Source: Epiperipatus broadwayi
Lineage: Eukaryota > Onychophora > Udeonychophora > Euonychophora > Peripatidae
Direction of reading: 5' to 3'
NCBI GenBank assembly: GCA_028023455.1
Contig: JAQFVV010006354.1
Location: 1,504,115-1,568,114 of the forward strand
DNA length: 64,000 bases
Positions 50,962-64,000 of this stretch are shown in pieces (positions within the stretch are counted from its first letter, which is position 1; each line of letters opens with the position of its first letter). Made by a program: the position numbers and the translations under genes. The notes beneath the pieces are model-generated. The model had not been told where the DNA came from, ran no database searches, and was given only the letters and a program-made list of their open reading frames with translations.

Positions 50962-53346
50962 CTACCTATAGAGAGGTATTAGAATTAGCCATATTATTAT
51001 ACAACTATCATGTTGTTTTATAGAGTCTCCCTTTTTATTGTTTAATCCCTCATGTGGTTATAGAGTTAGTTTTCCATCGTGTATGGTGAAATATAGTATT
51101 TCAAAATCCAATAGCAAGGATAAGATAATGTTAGATTAAGGAACCCTGATCTCAGTGTATAGACAGACCAAACCCAAAACCTACTTGTAATTCTAGAACT
51201 TATAGATGTAAGGGCAAGAGATGCATGTGAGCAGTGTGGATTTATCTTCATTAAGTAGTGATTTGCCACTGGATTGGTAAGATCAGTTAACTATTCAATG
51301 ATTAGGTTGTGGACATAGGCAATGTTTTAGTGACATGTGTGTCTGTGACTTATGATGTCTGTTCCTACTTTAATGCACCAAACCTATTCTCTCAAATTTT
51401 AATTAATTATTAATTGCGCATAATATGATAATTGCCCTTATCATATTCTGATAAAAGAAATGGCTTTAGCATAATGGACTACTTTATAACTATTGAATTC
51501 TAGATTTAAAATTGGTACATTCCTTAAAGTCCTAAATACACTGTTGTTTTTTGTAATTTAAGTGCTAGTTCAGCTTAAATAATGTTTCATAATCTTATTC
51601 TTTAAGAAAGGCTAAACAGTAATAAGTGATACTTTGAATTTCATTGTATAATTTGGTCGTATTGACTAAGAATATAGTCAATGTGATACCAAGTGTTTGC
51701 CCTGCTAGAGTTTAATTCAATGTATTGTTTTTATTTCTTGCCATGTCTCTGAATTAAAATTTGTAAATATTGTATATAAACCTTGTTGTGTTTAAAAATT
51801 TATTTAGTTGCCTGAAGTCTTATTGCTAATCACCATACACACTATTATTGTTATTGCTATTGACATATCAGAAGATTATATATTGAAATCATCATCGACC
51901 AATATAGTACATTTTTCTATTGGTTAAGATACCAAAATAATTTGGGTTAAGCCCAATCTCTTAAGAGTATATCTAAGGCATTATCACACACTAATCAAAA
52001 TGTTAATAACTTAGACTACCTATTATTTTTAAGTAATATATTAAAAGATACACTTAATATTGATTTAATCTGTTTAGTTGAATCCACAGAGCTATCGTTC
52101 ACTGATCTTGATCACATGGTTTATCATTATTTGAGAGAAGGAACTTGGTAAGTTATTGTGTTTATTTATGAAAAAGTTATTTATATTTATTAAATATTAA
52201 ATTTATAAGAGTTATTGAGTTCATAAAATTTATATGTAACTGCTAAATATAGTTGTTAATTTGAGTTTATATTGAGAGCTGTTTTGTGCATTCTATTCAG
52301 GTAGTGGTAAAATCCCTCTCACTGACCCAAGTATAATTTGTATAATGATTTTTGAATGTTTGAACTCTGAGAAGAATTAGTTCTTAAGTTTCAAGGTAGA
52401 ATTTGAATTTGTAGTAAATTTGATAGCTTGTTATTTATTATAGTTGGACTTAAAATAGATTACTTTCACTGTTTTATGAAAGTCCACCAAACTTTAAGGT
52501 ATAAATTACTTCTTTTGTTGTAAAAAGTATAGCTTGTTTTAACTTCATGATAAATATTCTGGTTGTGTTAAGCTTGGAATCCCTAATTTTATTTAGCTTA
52601 TCTTCTTACCATTTAATACAATATTAGTTTATAATCTAAGATCTCAGTCTCCGTCATCAATATTGTTCACGTTCCTTTATTTATTCATTCTCATTTGACG
52701 TTAATTCATTATCATAATTAATTAATCATGCATTAACTTTTATTTTTTATCATCTTAACTATTCATTAACTCTTCTTTTATTATTACCTCAATCATTCAT
52801 TATTCTCATACATCTTCGTTCTTTTGTCTTCATTCTTAGACTTATTTCATTCTACTATTTAATTATTACTTTCTTTCAGCATCCATTTAATCATCTACAT
52901 CATAATTTACTTATCATTTCATTTATAAGTTTAATTTTATAATCATTCCAGAGATATAATTATTAGTCATTTATTAATTTGCTGAATATCAAATTTAACT
53001 TATCGCATTTTGTTTGGGTGGATTTTACAGCTGGTTTGACCAGAAGTTATTATCTTTATTAATCACCTTGTGATCTTCTTTAGATCTATAGTTTCATGCT
53101 AGTTTTATTCAATACAGGAATCATTTCATTAGTTTAACCTTTTGTTTCTTTATGCTTATATTCTTGATAATGAGAGTATGATAGGTTACAAAGGGCGGAT
53201 TTGGTGCCATGAAAATGTGCAGCCAGATTCATATATATGATTCCAATGTTCAAAGGGCAGGTCATGAAGGCGGATTATAGTTGCCTAACATGAGTCTGGA
53301 TTAGTTGATGATCATAAGAGAAGGTTACAATATATATATATATATA
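50962..53346. other. Sequence 3' of the LTR element, nothing recognised
   Basis: No shared repeat, domain or RNA gene. CATT/TTCATT-rich simple sequence occurs at 52640-52950. Confidence 0.5.
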
Positions 53347-53453
53347 GTAACAGTAGCTGGGTTTGAATACGGGTTTAATTGCCAGTGTTGTTGCAAAGTA
53401 AATAGGTCGAAGCGGTAAAAATTTACAATAGTTATTCGAACCCTGTTACACAA
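53347..53453. repeat. Small inverted-repeat element, about 107 bp
   Basis: The left end GTAACAGTAGCTGGGTTTGA and the right end TTCGAACCCTGTTAC are imperfect inverted repeats. GTTAC/GTAAC also flanks the TA run just upstream (53322-53351). Possibly the shortest foldback remnant here. Confidence 0.4.
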
Positions 53454-54970
53454 GAGTATCAATGAGTACATTAATCAATTAAAGGTATGAATGTATATAT
53501 ATTCGCTGTATGTGTTAATATAATGGGTGAAAATTACTAATATATTTATATGTGAGAATGTAGAGAAGCGATTATATGTAGAGTTGCGTTATTTTTTTTT
53601 ATTCATTTGTGTTTTAAATAGATATTTCGTTATGAATATCGTAAGATAGATTTAGATGCCAGTGATAACATGTGTTTTTTAAGAAAAACCCATTAAATTT
53701 ATAAGGCTGAAAATAATCAATGGAATGGAAAGTTGTGCAGCGGGCAGTTTCAGTTAATGACTGTCCAATCGGAATTCTTAGAACTGGTCAAGAGTAATTT
53801 TAGAACAATGAAAGTTAAAAGCATTCCTGAGATTGGGTCATTGGCATAGGAATAGAAGGAAAAGTGAAGTTAAAGAGCACTAAATAATAGAACTATATTT
53901 GTTCTCAGTGATTTAGTAGTGATTAAATTTTAGAAAAAGCAGTGAAGTGATAGAGAGAAGCAGAGAAAGACATATAAACTGATCAACCTAAATATTAATT
54001 AAGAATTTTATTCATAATGTACTCCATATACTCTCAGGGGTAAAAATAATCATTTAGGTTCATCAGACTGCTCAATGTACAGCTATTGTGGAACCCACCT
54101 GAACTTTATTTATGGATTTGCCATTTAGTCAACCAAGCGTAATCGTCATGGAACTCTCTAACAACCAGATCCTCTCACAATCAAGCCAAACTCATCTACT
54201 TAAATTCTAATAGGGATTGTTTTGGCCAGAATATTTCAGAGCTTATCACCATCATTCGGACCAGAAACTTTCATTAAAATCAACATATTCTCTATGCTGT
54301 AAGCTTACAGATTATTAGCCTCAGCGACATTTACATTCGCTCTTAACAGGTAACTTTGATCTTTCTTAATCTGCCTTAAAGGAACATTTAGTAATGGCTA
54401 AAGAAACATGTGTTATTTCAATTTAAATAAAGTAAATTAATAATTTATTAAATTGTTTAAGAAAATGCAACTCTGACGTGTAATCACACGCTTTCATTAA
54501 TATATGTATGAATTATATATGTATATGTAACGGAATAAATGAATTATATGTTTAAGATATTAATATATGTTTGCGCGTGCTAATAAATCTTAGAATTAAT
54601 TATCACTTATATATATTATTTACATTCTGGGTTTCTGTTGACTGATGGGCTATTGTAATAGTATTGGATTTAGATAGAAATTATATTTAGAGATATAAGG
54701 CATCTGTTAATGAGATCATCCATAGCTTTGTTCTCCCGATAAACATTGTTTTCTCAGACCTTCGAGATTGAGCTAGTTAGGATAAAATACCCAAAGAGTA
54801 TCCATTGGAACTTTTGTTTGCACTTTCGAGACATATAATTCTTATTAAATGGATAAGATTGGCATTTGAGAGGTGCTTCGGCCTTTGCTCATAAATATAC
54901 ATGCTCAAAGCTTAGGGTAATAACTACTTATACACACTAAATTCTTTGAACAAGATTGTGGGTAGAATGC
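53454..54970. other. Sequence without recognisable gene
   Basis: No coding frame or repeat recognised; somewhat less AT-rich at 54050-54360 without any domain. Confidence 0.5.
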
Positions 54971-55104
54971 TAAAAATGGCTAGTGTGTGGCATGGTATTC
55001 AAATACCACTAGTGCTTAAAAATGGCTGCCCAGTGTGTGGCATGGTATTCAAATACCACATAGCGCTTAATATATATATATATATATATATGTGTAACAT
55101 TGTA

Positions 55105-55136
<32 letters not shown>

Positions 55137-55155
55137 AAGTACAATGTTACACAGT
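54971..55155. repeat. 51-bp tandem duplication followed by a (TA)n hairpin
   Basis: AAAATGGCT..GTGTGTGGCATGG, TATTCAAATACCA, GCTTA appears twice (54971-55069). Immediately after a TA tract, GTGTAACATTGTAC (about 55093) and GTACAATGTTACAC (to 55154) form inverted arms around a second TA tract. Confidence 0.8.
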
Positions 55156-56640
55156 AAAGAATAAAATTATTTATTTCTAATCTGCTTCATATAATATATG
55201 TTAGTTCAATTAAATATTGATGGAAAAAATACGCCAAAAAGTTATCCACTATATAATTATAAATGAAATATGTGTATGCACTTATTTATTAGCAATGATG
55301 AGTATCAGGAAATATGATGAAAATGTCAAGACATAAAGTTAGCATTACATGTTTCATTAATAAAGTAGGTATTATAAAGATGAATCCTTCCAAAAATTCA
55401 TATACAGCAAGAGAGTTTATAAAAATATCTGATAAGAATTGAGAGAATGCATTGCTGATCAGTATTTATTATGTTTTGATCTAGCAATGGGTTTAAATAT
55501 TAAAATCATAATTTTTAGAAATATGTTTGTTAGTTACTACATACTTATTGTTTTGTTAGACAATAGATTTTAATCGTTTTATATATTTTAAATAGACTAG
55601 TAAAAACTCTACACAAAATATGATGTCCCTTTTTCCAGAAATATAACGAACCTTTATTTAAGGATTTACCATAAAAATTGTTATCCAATTCTACCCAATA
55701 TTTCTCTTGCAAATTGTGGTCTCATTTATACTAAAACTGTATAAAACAGTGTTTATTAATTAAATTACATATAATATTACAATTTTGTCTGAAGATGTGT
55801 AATGATGGCATTTTAATATTAATTATTTCTTGAACTATTTAATATTATGATTAACTAATTTTTATTCAATGTTTTGTCAAGGTAATGAGTGTTTTTATGA
55901 CATAATGATATCATTATCTACAAAAACAAAAAAAAATCAGTTACATTCAGAACAAAGTATAATGAAAAACATACTTTGATCAGATGCAGTAACAAATTTC
56001 AATATATATATATATATATATATTAGATAAAATATATTCACTAAATCAATTTTGGATTAAAATTTTTATGAACATTATTTTTCCTGCATCATAATTGTAT
56101 AATCATCTCATCATAATTTTAAATTATTCTAAGGAAGGAAAATTTAATAAAATGATTTTGTGTATTATGCAGTTGATAATCAACTTTTTATATGAATAAT
56201 GTAAATAAATAATTCTTATGATGTATTTCTGACATATCCAAAATAATGATGATTTTATCATTAACATAGAAAAATACAGAATCAGCAAAAAATTGAAAAA
56301 AAATAAAAATATTTGATTATTTACCTCATTGAAATTTTAATCAACTGTACATTTCATTTCTTCATCAAAATTTTATTCATTTTCAATTGTATTTGTTTAA
56401 ATTAAATACATTTGCACAAATTGTTGCCTTGAACATTAATTGCATTGTAAACAATAATAATTTTTAAGTTAGATATAACAAAAGTAGAAACACTCATAAT
56501 AGTTGATAAAGAGCACCAAAAATAAATTTTAAAGTGCATATTGTGTTAATTTTTCCCCATGTTTTATTATAATGAATTTAATTCCGAAAAACATCATTCT
56601 CTTTAGAATATAAATAAAAATAGCAGATCATTAATGAAAC
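55156..56640. other. AT-rich sequence without recognisable gene
   Basis: A (TA)n tract lies at 56000-56022. No coding, RNA or repeat family recognised. Confidence 0.5.
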
Positions 56641-56712
56641 ATTATATTGTAACAGGATATATATATATATATATATATATAAAGTTTGATATCTGTATTC
56701 GTTTCACAATAA

Positions 56713-56947
56713 ATGTAATATACAAATCAATATATATATATATCAAAATACAGTACAATTTATATAAATTATATTCTTTTAGAAGTACTTTCGACTATAC
56801 ACTTTGTAGTCTTTATCAACTATATAACGTTATATAGTTGATAAAGACTACAAAGTGTATAGTCGAAAGTACTTCTAAAAGAATATAATTTATATAAATT
56901 GTACTGTATTTTGATATATATATATATATATTGATTTGTATATTACA
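56713..56947. repeat. Near-perfect 235-bp palindrome
   Basis: Left arm 56713-56828 and right arm 56829-56947 are reverse complements with no spacer, centred on AACGTT (56826-56831). The only visible difference is the length of an internal TA run. TA tracts also flank the outside. No coding capacity. Confidence 0.9.
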
Positions 56948-57399
56948 TATATATATATATATGTGTGTGTGTGTTACATTTAAATTTTAATACTTAACTT
57001 TTTTGTAAATATCTAATACTGAATTAAAAGAACAAACGTTCAAAATGCACAAATAACGAATTATTAATTTATTAATATGTTTGATTGAAATATTAAAATG
57101 AAATAAGCTTTAAAATAATGATAGAATCAAAGCAAAAATTCTAATCTTTAAATAAAATATAATAAGAAACCTTTTAATTTTAAAAATAATGAAGAGATTA
57201 TGAAAGAGATAAGAGTTGAGAAATAAAATCAAAAGACTTGCTTTTCTGACCCAAGATATAAGCAGAGACCTCAGTGGAAAACCCAAAATCTTACCTAGCC
57301 ACAAACCCAAAATCTATTTGGACACAAACCCAATAAACCAATAAAATACAGACATGAAATATGAAATATTGAACTATGCATTCGAGAGATAAGGTGCCT

Positions 57400-57620
57400 G
57401 AGGACTATAAAAAGAAAATCCAAAGGAAATAATTAATTAGAAAATTTGAATTTTGAATTTGTTTTGTTGTTGCTGAAAAGTTAAAATAAATATTGTCGCT
57501 GTTACCAAAAATGTAATCTGTATAATTGCGTTTTCCTCGGACCGGTCGGTCAAAGGCAGCTTTCATCTCCACGGATCCCAGGATTGAACCACGGATCCCA
57601 TCTTCAGAAATCATCGTAAA
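57400..57620 (-). repeat. Possible LTR end with primer-binding-site-like sequence
   Basis: On the minus strand a GC-richer block (CTTTGACCGACCGGTCCGAG) leads to ATACAGATTACA and then TTTTGGTAACAGCGAC near 57510-57495, followed by AT-rich sequence. LTR elements often show ...CA followed by TGG-initial primer-site sequence. ACCACGGATCCCA-like words are duplicated at about 57572 and 57590. No partner LTR is found in the window. Confidence 0.3.
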
Positions 57621-58094
57621 TCATCATAAGTCTTCATAGATCTTCATCACAAAGAAATGAACACAGAGAAAGAAAAGTATAATTTAAAAAATGATAAAAT
57701 GAAATCTAAACTCTCTTTAAGTTAAAATCTTCGAACTTTATTTCTTTCTAAAAATGAACTATAAACTTTCTTTCCTGAAAAAATCTGAACTTTATTTTTA
57801 TAAACTTTGAAATTTTAAAAGTCTTATCTTAATTTTTAAATGTAATCTCTTAAAATATGTATTGTTTTTTTTTTATTTATTCATGCTTAATATCTGTTTG
57901 TAAAAGGGTAGGGGTTTGCGAATGCAAACTTAAATTTAAAGATGAAAATACTTATCGTTATTTGTGCATTATTGAATTTAAAAGAAAAGTAGGTTAAATA
58001 ATATTTGTATTAAAAGAATAAGTTAAATATAATGTGTCATTTTAAAACCTTAAACTAAAGATTTTTTTTCTGAAGAATTAAATTGTTAAATGAC
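57621..58094. other. AT-rich sequence without recognisable gene
   Basis: Nothing recognised. Confidence 0.5.
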
Positions 58095-59045
58095 TTAAAT
58101 TTGAGTTGAGTGTAGATGGCTGCGAGACTCATTTAAATATATGTTAGTTTTAAAGGGGATTTGATTTGGGACTATTTATTTCATAGTTGTGTCAATGCTT
58201 GTGGAGTGATATATGGATGTTTACATCAATGTAATATGAAGTGTGTTAGCACTTAGGGTGATGAGTCCAACTGAAGGCATGACCCCAAAGAGGTAGTCAT
58301 ACCATTGAAATGGATGCAGAGGTATTTCTTGCACCATTGACCCCTTCTAGCTCTATGGAGGGATTATAAGTTGGCAGATAGACCACTCTCCCCCATATGT
58401 AGCACTTTTTTAAAAAATATATATACATGATTCCTTAGTGAGACAAATGCCCAGTCCTGTACTGATGAAAGTCATGTTTCTTCCAATATTATCATGCTGT
58501 TCAGATGCACATTCCTGTTGGCATGATTCTATGCTAACATGTTCACATTGCATTGGTTGCTAATATATATCTGAAAGTGAGTGTTGGTGTGGCTGTGGAC
58601 TTTTATCCTGGAATCAAATGTTTGATAGTCTATTTAGTGCATTGTCTGGGTAGCTCATCTATACTCAACATTTCTAAGATTAAAAATAAAAGTTAAAACA
58701 AATAAAAATAATAGTAAATAATAATGAAACAAACATAATTTTTTGTATATAATTATTTTTCAAGTTTGTGTGTTGTCAGTTATATATATGTGAATAAAAT
58801 CTTTTTGTGCTACTAATACTGACAGTGATTGCTTTTATGATTATTTATTAAAAGAAATATATTTAATAAATGTTTTAAACCTCTGCTACTTCATGAGCTA
58901 GTGACTTGGGCTGACGGTCATGATTTTAACAGTGCATATCTGCCTACTCTATAAATTTTCTAGGCTCAAATGGCCTAGTGGCACCCTGTATGGCAGATTA
59001 CAGTAAGACTGGAAATATCACTTCTTTCCCGACCATTATAATATA
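58095..59045 (+). repeat. Dispersed repeat family X, copy 3 (3' part, diverged)
   Basis: Collinear with the last 0.95 kb of X copies 1 and 2: GAGTGTAGATGGCTGCGAGA region, TGTCAATGCTTGTGGAGTGA, GTCCTGTACTGATG, CATGCTGTTCAGATG, and the strongly kept ATCTGCCTACTCTATAAATT block with hairpin (58960-58978). Much more diverged than copies 1 and 2 are from each other. Confidence 0.7.
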
Positions 59046-59214
59046 TATACCAATAGTTGATGATCTTTTAATTGGTTAATTTAACAAAATTTATTAAGAT
59101 TTAATGTAAACTAAACAAAAAAATTTAATATTATATAAATAAATGTGAGAATTGTACATGGCTTGAATGCTCTCATTTTGATATCAATTATATGCTAACC
59201 AAAAGTAAATATAG

Positions 59215-62200
59215 TGTACCGGTCGTTTTTTTTGTTCATATAACAAGATCTAGCAGCTAGGCAAAAGTACCTCAAGTCTAGTCATGCGCAAGATACATAA
59301 GTCAGGAACATTCATGAACTCTGCCCTATTTGCCTATTTTCCAGATCTACCAACTTATGAGCAACAATTCCAATGATACTGATCTAATTTATTTCTACCC
59401 CGCCGGCATCACAAAGTCGTGACACAAAAAGACTCTTATTTGAAATTTATTCATGTACAGGATATTATGATTAGCGATTTTCGATCATCTAGTAAGTGGA
59501 ACCTTTTTTATATAACATCAAATCCATTTCTATTCAATAAATGAAACAATGACTTAGATATTTAGAAAGATATAAGATTTATTAAATCAACTTGGAATAT
59601 ATATGATTGCAAACATTATTGGTGTTACAATGTAAATAAAATGGGTGTTTATCTCCCTTGGATGACATTAACCTCCCTTACAATGCTATAAAATGAACGT
59701 ATTTAATCATCAATAACAATTAATTCATGGCTTTATTTTAATGCAGCTATTTATATGTCAATAATTTATCAATTGAATGGGATACATAAGATTTTTAATA
59801 ATAGCACTAGACTACAGTTTCATAAAGTTCTTTGAATCCACCATTAATAAAACAATAGTACTCGTACCAATACTTAAGTTTATTGAGTTGGAGGATAAGG
59901 ATAATTATATTTAATTAATATTTGCATTTGCTATATAAGAACATGTGTGGGAAGCTAATTTGGGAAATAATAATAATGGCAGAAATATCGTATCTGAAAG
60001 TGTGAATGAAACATATAAAAAAATAGCAATCCATTTAGCATAATCATAACAGTACGGTTTAGGAGAATTAATAGGCTTTTAACGAGAACAAAATATGGGA
60101 GAGTGGTACGTGTATAATAACAATGGAGTGATCTATTCTAAGATCCAAGAAGATGCTTCAATTCACAGTTAAAGAAGGCGACTCTCTGCAAACGTCGGCA
60201 GGGTTGGGTCATAAACAATGAAGAATGTGCTTTATTGAATTGCCATAGGCTGGACTTTTGCCAGAGCGAACCCTATGCAATAATATCTTACGCTGAAGAA
60301 ATCCAAAGAGGTTTGCCAAACCTTTTCCTTGGTATTGGAAGTAAAAATGAACGAAGCACAAAGATATATATAATAAAAGGCCGGTATACACGTAATGCTT
60401 GCATTAATTTAAATATATATATTTAACTAAGGAATAAAGAATTATTGCCTATCTTTATTAATAAAAACCCAGCGTACCGGTATGATTTGATTACTACGTG
60501 GATATGGAAGAATTACATTTAATGCTAATATAATATAGCTCATAGAACTAAAGGATCCCCCCCCCCTTATGTATTACTTTAACTACACATAAACTTTCCA
60601 CAACGTATAAATAATATAAATCTTTGGTTTTGAATGCTTTAATAAATAAATACTTTTCATATTAAATATATATAAAGTCAGTGGTGGCTATTGATTTCAA
60701 GAAAGTAATATTAATTTAATTCATATAAATCTATTTGCAGATTTTAGAAGTTAGCGCTATTATTTAATTAACCAAAAAACACATTTCTAAGAAAATAGAT
60801 TTTTACTTAGTTTTTGAAAATAACACTGTACAATAATTATCAAATTCTGATTTTATTTCCCCAGACTGGCAGGCACCCGCTATACTAAGAATAACAAATT
60901 TGTTTTTTAAAAAATACTAGATTAATTACCCTCTGAAAAGTAAGGAGGGTTTTCTTTTAATAAAAGAGATAGCGTAAGCATTTGCGATTCTGGGGGAAAT
61001 TATCGACATATAATTTAGTATCTGAAAGTATGAAATATAATAATGAAAATAAAGTATTGCCGCATAGATGTGAAATTAAGAACTAATAATTATTCAGGAG
61101 AGGTTTAATGTAGGAGAGATTACAGCTAAGTTATATAGAGAGAGAACAAGGTACAATTAATAAAAAGGTAAGAATTTTATAAATTGATTCATTACTAATA
61201 TTAAATTTTACAAATGAAAGCTTTACAAAATGTTTAAAGAAATATATAGGTGAGAGTTAAAATTATTCACGGTAACTTTAAAGGTCTAGCAGCATTTGAA
61301 ATGATTACCTCTGTAAAACGTGGTGGTTCTTTTGCTGATTTCAATTCCCTCGGAGACTAGATCTAGTTTGACGAGCATAATTATTGAGGCAGGTAGTAAG
61401 TTCAGTATTTAACCAACAGGCATATAATTATAGTCTATCAGGATCCACAGGCACAGATTCCAGGGAAGTCCATCTCGAATGGTGAGAAAGGCGACTTAGA
61501 TTTACTCAGTACACATTGAAATTAACGAACGCAAATTTTTTTGGTGACTGCTCTCATTGACTGTCCTAGTTACTCTCCAAATTAATTCATAATTATCCCA
61601 TGCCTTGGTATTTTTGGAATCCTTTTCTGATTGGTCATTGCTAATTGTTATCTAATTCAATTAATTTTTAAAAGAATTTGTACATACAATTTACCCATTG
61701 TGCTGGAAGATGCCATTTTGAGATAAGTTTTCAATTCGAAATTAAATTGATAAAAAAAAAATGTTTGTAACAAAAGTAAATCAATTAAGTTTAGTTTCTA
61801 CTTTTGATTTTAGAGAAACTTTTAATTAAAGTTATGTTAGAATATTATACAAGATTACGCTTCTCAACTTTAATTAATTTTGACTAATTACAATCACATC
61901 TTCCATATTGGATTTAAAAGAAAAGTGGAGTTTAATAGCAAAAATAATTTAAAAACACAATTTTATAAAATTACATATAACCAACTTTTCCAATAAATAT
62001 TTGCTCAGCACGTTTGTCTCTACAATATCTATAGATATCTGAGCTGCAATTAATAAATACTTATTATATCATTTATAGAATAACAAAATGAAGAAAATAT
62101 AATATATAGATATTATAGCTTGTTATAATTAATCTTCCGTTCCCTATTGTGTATATGTATTCCCTCTTTAAATACTATATTTATTATTTTTATTTTGTGT

Positions 62201-62388
62201 GTTTAAATTCAGATATTTAGGCATATATCTTCGTTAACAAATATGTTAATTAATAATACTCAAACAAAAGAATAAAAAATGTGTTAGTGAGTGGAATATA
62301 TATGCAAGAATAGGGTTTGAATTTAGGTTGGTAGCGAAAGATTTGAAGTGGGCTGTGAAGCGCAATCTGAATCTCAGATTCCGCTTCA
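59215..62388 (-). mobile_element. Solo LTR of the 3-kb LTR family
   Basis: The left edge TGTACCGGTCG and the following 180 bases are the reverse complement of the LTR 3' end (AGGTACTTTTGCCTAG, CATGAACTCTGCCCTATTTG). The right edge, GGGCTGTGAAGC...CGCTTCA, is the reverse complement of the LTR start. In between, the GC-rich block (60180-60300) aligns with the similar block of the complete LTRs. No interior or partner LTR. ATAG on both sides (59211-59214 and 62389-62392) is a perfect 4-bp target duplication. It is clearly more diverged than the two LTRs of the full element. The 60-63-codon frames at 60209-60426 have no counterpart in the other LTRs. Confidence 0.85.
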
Positions 62389-62396
62389 ATAGTACT

Positions 62397-62945
62397 ATAG
62401 CATCTATGTTATTCCCTCATTAAATATCACATTTCAAACATGTATATACATTTTCTTCATGACTGAAATACTAAATCTTGGTAATTAAAAGCATATGTAT
62501 TGATTTTTTCTCTGAGCATTAATGGTGACTTCCTTTAAATAAATGTAATAATATACTAATCAAACTACTGTAGCATCTATTTTCTTTCCTCACTAAATAT
62601 CACATTTTAAACATGAATTTATGTACTACAATCACATTTTTTTCATGATTTAAATACTAAATCTCTGTAGTTAAAAGCACATGTATTGATTTTTTTCCCC
62701 AGCATTTTTGTTAATGGTGACTTCCTTTACATAAATGTAAAAATACTCTAATCAAACTACCTTAGTATCTATTTTTTCCCTCACTAAATAGCACATTTTA
62801 AACATGAATTTATATTCTGTAGTCACATTTTTTTAATGATTTAAATACTATACCTCATAGTTAAAAGCACACAAACTGATTTTCTACTGAGTGTTTTTCA
62901 TTAATGATGAAATTTTTTTCTTCACATAAATGTAATATTTTTTTT
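62397..62945. repeat. Tandem repeat, 3 copies of about 175-190 bp
   Basis: Units starting TAGCATCTATxTT at about 62397, 62571 and 62763 share CACTAAATATCACATTTTAA, AACATGAATTTAT, TCATGATTTAAATACTAAA, TTAAAAGCACATGTATTGAT and GTTAATGGTGACTTCCTTTA. The first unit abuts the solo LTR. Confidence 0.85.
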
Positions 62946-64000
62946 AATTGGGAGTGAATTTGTGAATTTGACATATGCTAGCCTTATGAACAAACATACA
63001 TTCACCAATCAGACAACAGAGAAAATAAGGATTTTATATATAAGATATATTAACTTATAGCTATTGAAATGCTTTTATACAGTATAATTATTTATAGGTA
63101 GGCTCTTTCTTGTTAATATTATGTGTAATAAAATATTTATTTATTAATTAATACTTTTTATAATTTTAAGCTTTATTTTTTTGGGAGAGTGTTGTATATT
63201 TTGAATTTAAGGTAAATTAACCTTTTCCCATAAGAATTTGTTATAACTGCTTATTTTTATGTGAAAGTTTTGATTTGTGGGATATTTTAAGGAACCGGTT
63301 GAGATTGCTGTCTAGAGCTAAAAATATATAAGGTATACTCAATTTTTTTACAAGAAAATTTAAATTGTTGCTTTTTTTCCTTTTAACTTTAAAAACTTAC
63401 AAAAAATTATTTTCTGAAAATTTATAAGTAAAAGTACATTGTTTAGTGAATAAATTAATTGTAGAACATCAGCTGTTACATTTTTACCTAAACATTTTTG
63501 TTTTTCTTCAAAATTGTAATGTATAAATTGAAAATGAATTACAAATCAATAGCTTTTGTCAGTTTAATATTGTTGTTTCTAAATTACTTTAAATGTCAAA
63601 TCTTTTTTTGATTGCTAATATAAGAAAAATAATGTACTATCTGGTTTTAGTTAAATCAAATATTTATTTTATTTTTATCTATTATATATATATATAACCA
63701 TTAAATGTCTGTATTTTTAAATTATATAATAATAATTCAAACAAATATATTTAACACATTATTCAAAATTAAATAATACATTCTTTACCAGAAGTACTTT
63801 CAATTGTTTCACTGACAATACAAAAATGATATAATGATAATAAGACATTATATAAACATGTACAAAAAGAAAATATATCTTCAGTAAATATGAATACTTC
63901 ATCAATTATATCTCATCATAATAAAACATGTAATTATGGTTTTAAATTTAATAATAGAGATAAAAATTATTCAAATTGAAGAGTGTAGTGAAAAATGTAA
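62946..64000. other. AT-rich sequence without recognisable gene
   Basis: Nothing recognised up to the window end; a short TA run near 63685. Confidence 0.5.

Noticed and set aside
53347-53453. tRNA gene or tRNA-derived SINE from TTCGAACCC/GGGTTTGAA words
   Set aside because: No cloverleaf, acceptor stem or A box could be drawn.

Overview
This is a very AT-rich animal (invertebrate) genomic window with no complete cellular protein gene that I can support. Long (TA)n tracts, decayed hAT transposases, Penelope-like GIY-YIG fragments, foldback elements and very long LTRs suggest a repeat-rich invertebrate. A cephalopod mollusc is plausible, but the sequence alone does not settle the species. Nearly everything recognisable is mobile DNA in different stages of decay; the rest is AT-rich intergenic or intronic sequence.

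Layout. 1-10.2 kb: AT-rich DNA with two hAT transposase remnants (minus strand near 2 kb; a larger plus-strand BED-finger/hAT element at 4.8-7.7 kb) and a GC-rich hairpin at 2.3 kb. 10.2-19.9 kb: two copies of a dispersed repeat (called Z here) on either side of a decayed coiled-coil Gag-like reading frame and a 2.1-kb palindrome made of two head-to-head 5'-truncated Penelope-like elements. 19.9-31.5 kb: mostly unremarkable AT-rich sequence with a third Z fragment, a third Penelope-like fragment and a foldback element. 31.5-37 kb: two direct copies of another dispersed repeat (X); the second is interrupted by a tandem dimer of about 0.41-kb units carrying hammerhead ribozyme motifs, which is the layout of a metazoan retrozyme. 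40.4-51.0 kb: an LTR retrotransposon with about 3.0-kb LTRs and a 4.6-kb interior that holds a diverged tandem array, a nested piggyBac-like MITE and a broken coiled-coil reading frame, but no recognisable pol. 51-64 kb: AT-rich DNA, a 0.23-kb palindrome, a third X copy, and a minus-strand solo LTR of the same family with a 4-bp target duplication.

How the parts may work together: the hammerhead dimer is the most notable item. Unit 1 has all the standard core positions of a type I hammerhead with a minimal stem III; unit 2 has lost G12. The same window carries Penelope-like fragments, and that class is known to be associated with hammerheads and has been proposed to mobilise retrozymes. The LTR family shows a terminal hairpin kept by compensatory changes across diverged copies, and repeat X shows a similar covarying hairpin near its 3' end. 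These point to structured RNA or DNA as the functional content here, rather than protein genes.
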